From Akkermansia sp. (GTDB lineage Bacteria; Verrucomicrobiota; Verrucomicrobiia; Verrucomicrobiales; Akkermansiaceae): a DNA stretch of 12,372 nt. Under the pieces are notes generated by a model. It was given only the letters and a program-made list of their open reading frames with translations, did no database searches and was not told where the DNA came from. Made by a program: the position numbers and the translations under genes. The stretch covers positions 1 to 12,372 of the forward strand of contig JAGBZE010000220.1 in the NCBI GenBank assembly GCA_017628435.1, given 5' to 3'. This document shows, piece by piece, positions 8,101 to 12,372 of the stretch (position 1 is the first letter of the stretch; each line of letters opens with the position of its first letter).

Positions 8101-8635
8101 CACCCTGCCCGACCTCACAGCCGAAGAAATCCGCGGTTCCCGCGATATGGCAGGCATGCTGCGTGCGGTAAATATCAAGGTGAGCAAGAGCGGCCAGAAG
8201 TTTGCCATCATCACGGTGGAAGACTTCACCGGCAGCACGGAGGTGCTGCTCTGGGGCGATTCGTACACCAAGGCGGCAGAACAGGAAGGTCTGCTCACGG
8301 CGGGCAATTTCGTGCAGTTCCGTGCCCGTATCTCCGAGGATGAAAAGACAGGCGGCAAAAAGGTGTCCGGCAATGGGCTGGAGCAGATTGGCGGCAGTTC
8401 AGGCAAACGCCGCGCCGGCAAATCTAAGTTCTATGAAATCATGCTGAACACGGCACGCCACAACGCGGAGGACATCGAGCTGATTAAATCCATCATTCAG
8501 AAATACCCAGGCAAGACTCCGGTGCACATGACACTGCGCAACTCCCTGGGCAACCGCGTATGCATTGAGCTGGGTGAGCGCTACTGCGTATCTCCGAGTG
8601 CAAAACTGGATGAAGAACTTTCTCTGTACTCCTGA
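5120..8635 (+). CDS. dnaE: DNA polymerase III alpha subunit
   Basis: This is the replicative DNA polymerase catalytic subunit, 1171 residues (E. coli DnaE 1160). The PHP domain comes first (1 to about 280). All nine expected metal ligands are present: H7, H9, D16, H41, E83, H105, C155, D223 and H225. The polymerase core follows with GPGRGSAAGSLVAYV (378-392), the catalytic pair D420 and D422 in PPDIDIDF, and the third aspartate D577 in KMDFLGLKTL. Fingers motifs include ALYRPG (653-658) and FAGYGFNKSHSACYG (762-776). A helix-hairpin-helix region lies around 870-905, and QMALF (934-938) fits the beta-clamp-binding QxxLF pattern. An OB fold (about 1010-1085) precedes the C-terminal segment. The complete PHP site suggests intrinsic 3'-5' proofreading, as in Mycobacterium DnaE1, unlike the degenerate E. 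coli site. The serpin gene follows after 4 bases. Confidence 0.98.
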   Translation: MAFTHLHVHTEYSLLDGMIHTKDLIKKCVELGMNSVAITDHGNVFAAIEFMVNVKKHNKGILEWNKEHPDEKKPVFKPILGCEVYVAPTPLDVKKQIPGRNKYCHLVLLCENNIGWENLIKIVSRGHLDGFYYKPRIDYDTLREFSKGLICLTGCISGPMQEWLLRDEPEKAEQVLLDLVDIFGKDNVFVELQDHELEEERRTTPELVRIARKNNVPLVVTNDAHFLNADDHDAHDILICVGTGNKRMDSKRMRYPKSVYFKSEAEMRELFPEYPDAYENTNVIAERCNTSIKLDSTSTERYPEFAPDDGSTREEYLRKICYQGLEERYGKERAENDQELRARLDYELSIINQLRFPSYFLITADFINWAKDHDIPVGPGRGSAAGSLVAYVMKITNIDPYAFNLIFERFLNPERVSPPDIDIDFCQTRRPEVIDYVRHKYGERAVTHIITYGTMGAKSVIKDVARVLDMSYGDSDKIAKLIESGPGVTLDKSYAASEDLRNLVEQDDTYREIWNYAKKLEGTVRNVGMHAAGVVIGDRPLDEYVALTRDDLSNPKGEVVAQCDMGAIYNAGLLKMDFLGLKTLTVMKDAESYVRWRVPDFRYDSVDITDKETFELLNRGDTMGVFQLESGGMVDTCRRYGIDNIEDIIALLALYRPGAMQFMDDMIAVKKGLKQAEYEHPLLETVSGLTYGVMIYQEQVQAAAKLLAGYTLGGADLLRRAMGHKDMQEMAEQRRRFVKGCWDVNQIDEKTANAIFDKIQKFAGYGFNKSHSACYGHISYWTAYLKAHFPVEFLCGLMTNEATNEKIGVFIQEAIRMGIEVLGPCVNHSEVKFQPETMPNGKLAVRFGLASVKSMSSETVKVIVEERKKNGPYKSLEDFCYRIPPQNVRRNQIEVLVQCGAFDWMHVCRAQIFESIEQCINGASSVHKDAEAGQMALFDMMGTTSAPVETVTLQEWPKEKRLDDEKFLTGAYFTGNPLDSMRGVIDAPKFVPIGTLPDLTAEEIRGSRDMAGMLRAVNIKVSKSGQKFAIITVEDFTGSTEVLLWGDSYTKAAEQEGLLTAGNFVQFRARISEDEKTGGKKVSGNGLEQIGGSSGKRRAGKSKFYEIMLNTARHNAEDIELIKSIIQKYPGKTPVHMTLRNSLGNRVCIELGERYCVSPSAKLDEELSLYS

Positions 8636-8639
8636 TGCT

Positions 8640-9812
8640 ATGAAACGGCGTACTATACTCTGGGCAATACTAGCTCTACTCGGTTTTCTGGGTGGCAGCC
8701 TGGGTAAGCATTACCTGATACAACGGGAACAAGCAGATGCGCCAGTAGCAGAGGTCGCAACGACGCCTCCCGCCGAGTTGAGTACGGATAGTTTCAGTGT
8801 CAGATACTTCCAGCACACCCTTACCGAAAAAGTAACCGGCAATATCCTCGTAGCTCCGCATATGGTGTCCGATATGCTGCTCGCCGTTCAGGAACATGCC
8901 GCAGGCAAAACGAGGGAAGAACTTCAGGCTCTGCTGCTACAGCCCACGGAACACATTCGCGCTACGGAACCGAACGGAGCCATGTTACTGGCCATGGATT
9001 TCAATCTGCCGAGAAATGACGGCAGCCGCGGGGTGATGCCCTTACCATTTTCTGAGAATGTGCCCATGGCTCTCAGCCTGTTCAACGGTAGTCTGGCCAG
9101 CGTCACAGGAAACAGCAATGCACAACTCGCCAGTAGCCAGATGGTGACTAATCGTACCAAACTTCTGCTTGGCGGCTCTCTTCACCTGCACAAGGACTGG
9201 GAACTCCCCTTCAATACGGGAAATGCACGCACTGCCGGCTTTGACAATGCCTCCGGAAGCATGCCAAACATCCATCTGATGCGAAATCGAGGCCTCTACC
9301 GTACCGCAGCCGCGGAGAACGGCAACTGGAAGGCAGTAGCAATTCCCTTCAAGAACGACAGAACCTCTGGCTGTTCTCTGGTCTATATCGGCATACTTCC
9401 CGCTGGCTCGGCCCGTGACTTTGCCGCTCAGCTTACTCCGGAATTATTGACGAATATCCGGCGAGCTCTGGCCGAGTCTACCCCGCAGGATACGCTGGTG
9501 GAGCAGCCTCGCCAGGAGCTGCAGATTCTCCCCTACGATATGCGCGACACCCTGCGTCGCATGGGACTGAAGGCTTTATTCGACCCGGAAACGGCTGATT
9601 TCTCCCCAATCACTTCTGAGAAAATCCAGCTGAATGCAGCCCTGTTCTCTGCCTCTGTATATCTGGGAGAATCCAGCGTCGATTCTCAGCCTGATTCTTC
9701 TCTTGAATATGCAGCACAGGTCATCTCCTTTACGCGGCCATACATCTGGCTCATAGCAGATTTAGAGACAAGCACGCCGGTAGAATTCTTCGGCCTTGTT
9801 GAGGAGCTGTAA
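8640..9812 (+). CDS. Serpin-family protein with N-terminal membrane anchor
   Basis: This is a divergent serpin of 390 residues. Residues 1-4 are basic and 5-21 form a membrane helix or uncleaved signal, then a short linker leads to a serpin fold facing the periplasm or outside. Matches to the serpin pattern are NILVAPHMVSDMLLAVQEHAAGKTREEL (split here as 68-83 and 84-95), TKLLLGGSLHLHKDWELPF (173-191), MRDTLRRMGLKALFDPETAD (301-320, just before FSPITSEKIQ) and FTRPYIWLIADLETSTPVEF (364-383). The reactive-loop region (about 340-363) lacks the usual hinge of small residues after EEGT and is a few residues short, so classic protease inhibition is uncertain. The ATG at 8640 gives a normal signal anchor; the frame extends back to 8565 inside dnaE without need. 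The 4-base gap suggests cotranscription with dnaE, though no functional link is obvious. The stop abuts the GH20 stop on the other strand. Confidence 0.82.
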   Translation: MKRRTILWAILALLGFLGGSLGKHYLIQREQADAPVAEVATTPPAELSTDSFSVRYFQHTLTEKVTGNILVAPHMVSDMLLAVQEHAAGKTREELQALLLQPTEHIRATEPNGAMLLAMDFNLPRNDGSRGVMPLPFSENVPMALSLFNGSLASVTGNSNAQLASSQMVTNRTKLLLGGSLHLHKDWELPFNTGNARTAGFDNASGSMPNIHLMRNRGLYRTAAAENGNWKAVAIPFKNDRTSGCSLVYIGILPAGSARDFAAQLTPELLTNIRRALAESTPQDTLVEQPRQELQILPYDMRDTLRRMGLKALFDPETADFSPITSEKIQLNAALFSASVYLGESSVDSQPDSSLEYAAQVISFTRPYIWLIADLETSTPVEFFGLVEEL

Positions 9813-10838
9813 TCACTGTTTCTTGCGGCAGATTTCTGCAAGTGCTTCAGCACGAGGAAACGCCATATAGAAGAGGCGTTCCGGGGTACTGATATGCTCA
9901 GTCCACACGTTACCCTGCAGGCCAAGAACCTGAGAAGAAGACGGCACTCGGAAGGAACGCACGGTTTCTGGCGTAATCACATGCTCGCCGGGGGCGGCCT
10001 CTGCCTTGTTCTGAGGGTAATCAAAATAGAAGTGTGAGTTCGGGCACAGAATAACCGGTTGTCCCAGAGCCATCACCTCTGCCTGTTTCTCTGCTCGCCA
10101 AAGCATGATCCATTGCCCGCGTACGCCGTTCAAGGCTGCCTCATCCCAGGTAATGGCAGGATTACCCTTGGCCTTTACATAGTTCACCATCTGCTGCATG
10201 AACCTCCGCTGCTGTTCGATACTCAGCAGCCGGGAATCCACCTCATCACCTCCCAAGTGAATGGGGGTTCCTGTCGGAAAGAGCTCCACGAGTTCATCCA
10301 GTACATCCTTCACAAACTGCACGACTTCCGGCTTTTCCACGGCCAGCACATCGCGCCCCAGCTTGCAGCCGGGAGGCGGTTCCAATGCGAATTCAGGATA
10401 AGCCACCAGTGCTGCATACACATGGCCGGGAATATCAATCTCCGGCACAATGGTGATACCGCGGGCGGCACCATAGGCAATGAGAGCCTTCATCTCCTCC
10501 TGCGTATAGAATCCACCGTAACAGTTAGCAAAGTGAGAGCCGATTTCGTGCTTCCTCCAATCCCATGCCTGACCCGGCAAAGCTTTGCGCCAGGCTCCGA
10601 TGCCAGTAAGCTTCGGGTACTTCCGGATTTCGAGCCGCCAGCCGGGGCCATCTGTCAGGTGCAGATGCAAGCGATTGAGCTGCAGTGCAGCCATACGGTC
10701 CATCACCTGCTCCAGCACCGGTATGTCAAAAAAATGGCGGGAAACATCCACGTGGAGCCCTCGCCATTCATAGGCCGGGGTCTCCGCCGCTGCCACACAG
10801 GCAGCAAGAGGCATCAGAAGAGAGGTGAGCCACTTCAT
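9813..10838 (-). CDS. Secreted GH20 beta-N-acetylhexosaminidase, catalytic domain only
   Basis: This enzyme is expected to release terminal GlcNAc or GalNAc from glycans by substrate-assisted catalysis, outside the cytoplasm. The 341 residues open with a signal sequence. LAAC (11-14) fits a lipobox, so lipidation at C14 is possible; cleavage after AAA (about residue 18) is the alternative. GH20 motifs follow: RGLHVDVSRHFF (26-37), LHLTDGPGWRLEI (59-71), DIPGH (135-139), the catalytic pair D198-E199 in HLGGDEV, TWDE (230-233) and NVWTEHI (310-316). It lacks the N-terminal GH20b domain of most family members and ends just after the barrel, so it is short, comparable to dispersin B. The ATG at 10838 overlaps the maf stop as ATGA and has GGA at a good distance; an in-frame ATG at 10844 would add two residues. 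It is last in the ilvA-maf operon. Confidence 0.9.
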   Translation of the reverse strand: MKWLTSLLMPLAACVAAAETPAYEWRGLHVDVSRHFFDIPVLEQVMDRMAALQLNRLHLHLTDGPGWRLEIRKYPKLTGIGAWRKALPGQAWDWRKHEIGSHFANCYGGFYTQEEMKALIAYGAARGITIVPEIDIPGHVYAALVAYPEFALEPPPGCKLGRDVLAVEKPEVVQFVKDVLDELVELFPTGTPIHLGGDEVDSRLLSIEQQRRFMQQMVNYVKAKGNPAITWDEAALNGVRGQWIMLWRAEKQAEVMALGQPVILCPNSHFYFDYPQNKAEAAPGEHVITPETVRSFRVPSSSQVLGLQGNVWTEHISTPERLFYMAFPRAEALAEICRKKQ

Positions 10839-11386
10839 TTCCATTCCAGAACTTGCAGCAGCCGCGTTACGGGAAGCCCGATAACATTGTCCAGGTCTCC
10901 CTCAAAGCGTTCAATAATCAAACCGCCGTGCTCCTGAATAGCGTAGGCCCCTGCCTTGTCGTACACATGCACCAGGCTCATATAATGGTGGATGGCCGCT
11001 TCATCCAGCGGGCGAAAGGTTACTTTACTGATTTCTGCAAAATCGCGGCGTTCTCCACCGGGCATGAACACAGCTACCGCGGTGCAGACACAATGCGTAC
11101 GCCCCTGCAGCCGCATCAACATGGCCACGGCCTCAGCTTCATCGGCAGGCTTACCGAGCGGATGTCCATCAATGAACACCAGCGTATCAGCACCGATAAC
11201 AGTATCCTCCGGATATTCCGCTGCCACTGCAGCAGCCTTAGCCGCAGCATTGGTGGCGCAGAGAACCTCAGGAGCTATGGAAGCATCGTGCACCTCATCG
11301 GTATCACGCACAACCACGCGGAACTCCACTCCTTCACGCGTAAGGAGTTCACTGCGGCGGGGAGATTGTGAAGCCAGGATAATCAT
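10835..11386 (-). CDS. maf: Maf-family nucleoside triphosphate pyrophosphatase
   Basis: Maf proteins are cytoplasmic enzymes that hydrolyse dTTP, UTP or modified nucleotides to monophosphates, a house-cleaning role; overproduction in Bacillus inhibits septation. The 183-residue product has the N-terminal ASQSPRRSELL (5-15) with the phosphate-binding SxSPRR, GADTLV (65-70) with the probable catalytic D67, GKP (78-80), YDKAGAYAIQ (142-151) and DNVIGLP (166-172). The YDKAGAYAIQ form resembles the YhdE (dTTP/UTP) subgroup more than YceF, but the substrate is an inference. The start codon shares one base with the stop of the threonine ammonia-lyase gene (TGATG), and its own stop overlaps the GH20 start, so the three genes should be one transcript. 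No Shine-Dalgarno is seen. Confidence 0.95.
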   Translation of the reverse strand: MIILASQSPRRSELLTREGVEFRVVVRDTDEVHDASIAPEVLCATNAAAKAAAVAAEYPEDTVIGADTLVFIDGHPLGKPADEAEAVAMLMRLQGRTHCVCTAVAVFMPGGERRDFAEISKVTFRPLDEAAIHHYMSLVHVYDKAGAYAIQEHGGLIIERFEGDLDNVIGLPVTRLLQVLEWK

Positions 11387-12372
11387 CAGTTCTTAGGTGA
11401 CATGCGATCCAGAACTCGGTGGCGAACTTCATCCGGCAGCTCGTGAATACCTTGGATGGTCGTGCCCAGCAATCTGGCTGCTGCGGCTCGGCAGGCGTCC
11501 CGGTCTTCCAATGTTTCAAACTCCATGCCCACCAGGGCGCGGCCCACATGCTCGCCGGAGTAGCGATAATTGAAATAGCACAGGTTGGCATACTGCCCCA
11601 TCACACGCATGAATTCTGAGAAGGCACCCGGACGCTCAGGGAACTCAATCACAAAGAACACGGGGTGGCTCAGGCGCTCGCGGTCATAGGAAATCATGCG
11701 GAAGCGCACGTCATCGTGATTGGTCACATCGCGAGCGGTAAGCCCCTTCTCTGCCAGCGCGCGTTCAATCTCCTCAAACTGCTCATCTGTGGCCAGTACT
11801 CCGAAAACTGGTTGCTGGATATCACCAGCAAGACGACCATACTGCACATCCGTCAGCAACACGCCGGACGGAATGTTTTCCAGATATTTCAGAATCTGGC
11901 CACGCTTAGTCTCCATGGGAATCTGGAGGAACTTTTCGTGGCGATTATTTTCCTGCACACCAGCGCGACTGGCTACCACGCCCATCTGGGTGAAATCCAT
12001 ATTGGCACCGGAAAGCACCACCAGGCACTTCTCCCCGGGCTTGATATTACCGTTGTGCCAATCCTGCAGCAAAGCGGCCAGCCCCATGGCGCCTGAGGGT
12101 TCAGTAATCACGCGCAGACCATTCCAGAGCGAGCGGATAGCCTTGCACACCTCCTCGTTGGTCACGGTAACAAAACCGTCCAGCAACTCAGAGCAAAGTT
12201 CATAGGTGAGCTCACCGGCCACACGCACAGCCGTGCCATCGCAGAATACGTCGACGTAAGGAAGAGCCTTGCGCTCACCGCTTTCCACAGCCAGCTTCAT
12301 GGAGGCCTGGTTCACGCCCTCCACGCCGATGCACTTGCAACCCGGCCAGAATTTCTTGAACCAGCAGGCGCA
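11386..12372 (-). CDS. ilvA: Threonine ammonia-lyase, biosynthetic (N-terminus outside window)
   Basis: This PLP enzyme deaminates L-threonine to 2-oxobutanoate, the first step toward isoleucine. The frame is open to base 12372, so the gene is cut by the window edge; 328 residues are visible and the PLP-lysine region lies outside. The visible catalytic part includes CIGVEGVNQASMKLA, ITEPSGAMGLAALL and VVLSGANMDF. Two regulatory ACT-like segments follow, the second clear with EFPERPGAFSEFMRVMG and NYRYSGEHVGRALVGMEFE, as in the long, isoleucine-regulated form of about 500 residues. The first segment (from KFLQIPMETKRGQ) is more divergent and lacks the PExPG turn. A GTG at 12324 is only an internal codon. 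It is the first visible gene of the ilvA-maf-GH20 operon; its promoter is not in the window. Confidence 0.93.
   Translation of the reverse strand, partial: CACWFKKFWPGCKCIGVEGVNQASMKLAVESGERKALPYVDVFCDGTAVRVAGELTYELCSELLDGFVTVTNEEVCKAIRSLWNGLRVITEPSGAMGLAALLQDWHNGNIKPGEKCLVVLSGANMDFTQMGVVASRAGVQENNRHEKFLQIPMETKRGQILKYLENIPSGVLLTDVQYGRLAGDIQQPVFGVLATDEQFEEIERALAEKGLTARDVTNHDDVRFRMISYDRERLSHPVFFVIEFPERPGAFSEFMRVMGQYANLCYFNYRYSGEHVGRALVGMEFETLEDRDACRAAAARLLGTTIQGIHELPDEVRHRVLDRMSPKN

Noticed and set aside
8565..8639. An earlier serpin start inside dnaE
   Set aside because: The extra 25 residues would bury the signal anchor; the ATG at 8640 follows the dnaE stop directly.
10059..10937. A 292-codon plus-strand frame opposite GH20 and maf
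   Set aside because: It runs antisense to two well-identified genes and shows no domain.
1..12372. CRISPR arrays, insertion sequences, tRNA genes or long repeats
   Set aside because: Reading through the window I found no regularly spaced repeats, transposase-like reading frames, terminal inverted repeats or tRNA-like sequences.

Overview
The window is a stretch of ordinary bacterial chromosome holding core genes, with a small surface-sugar cassette at its left end. G+C is moderate to high and uneven: one 60-base stretch inside dnaE (6241-6300) has 40 G/C, while stretches of the sugar cassette have about 20. None of the eight gene starts visible here has a convincing Shine-Dalgarno sequence. 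The gene mix (dnaE with a complete PHP metal site, a class A RNase P RNA, a secreted GH20 hexosaminidase, a membrane-anchored serpin) would fit a Gram-negative, mucin- or glycan-associated bacterium. My best but unproven guess is the Verrucomicrobiota, perhaps Akkermansia-like.

Layout. (1) 1-80: tail of an upstream gene and a strong hairpin terminator that runs almost into the next start codon. (2) 81-3390, plus strand: a three-gene operon joined by 4-base ATGA overlaps, encoding a GT2 glycosyltransferase, a GT4 glycosyltransferase and a UDP-GlcNAc 2-epimerase. It probably supplies UDP-ManNAc and two transferases for a surface polysaccharide or lipopolysaccharide. (3) 3387-4547, minus strand: dxr, the committed step of the MEP isoprenoid pathway, whose stop codon overlaps the epimerase stop in a shared TTAA. 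(4) 4548-4641: divergent promoters for dxr and rnpB. (5) 4642-5031: RNase P RNA. (6) 5120-8635, plus strand: dnaE, the replicative polymerase alpha subunit, followed after 4 bases by a serpin-family gene (8640-9812). (7) 9813-12372, minus strand: a tight operon read right to left, threonine ammonia-lyase (cut by the window edge), Maf nucleotide pyrophosphatase and a short GH20 hexosaminidase.

I did not find a new defence, mobile or RNA system. The points most worth checking are these. The dxr and dnaE promoters are so close to their start codons that the mRNAs should have leaders of only about 4-5 nt. DnaE keeps all nine PHP metal ligands, suggesting built-in proofreading. The serpin is membrane-anchored and has an atypical reactive loop. 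A 14-codon ORF overlies the terminator and overlaps the first glycosyltransferase start.
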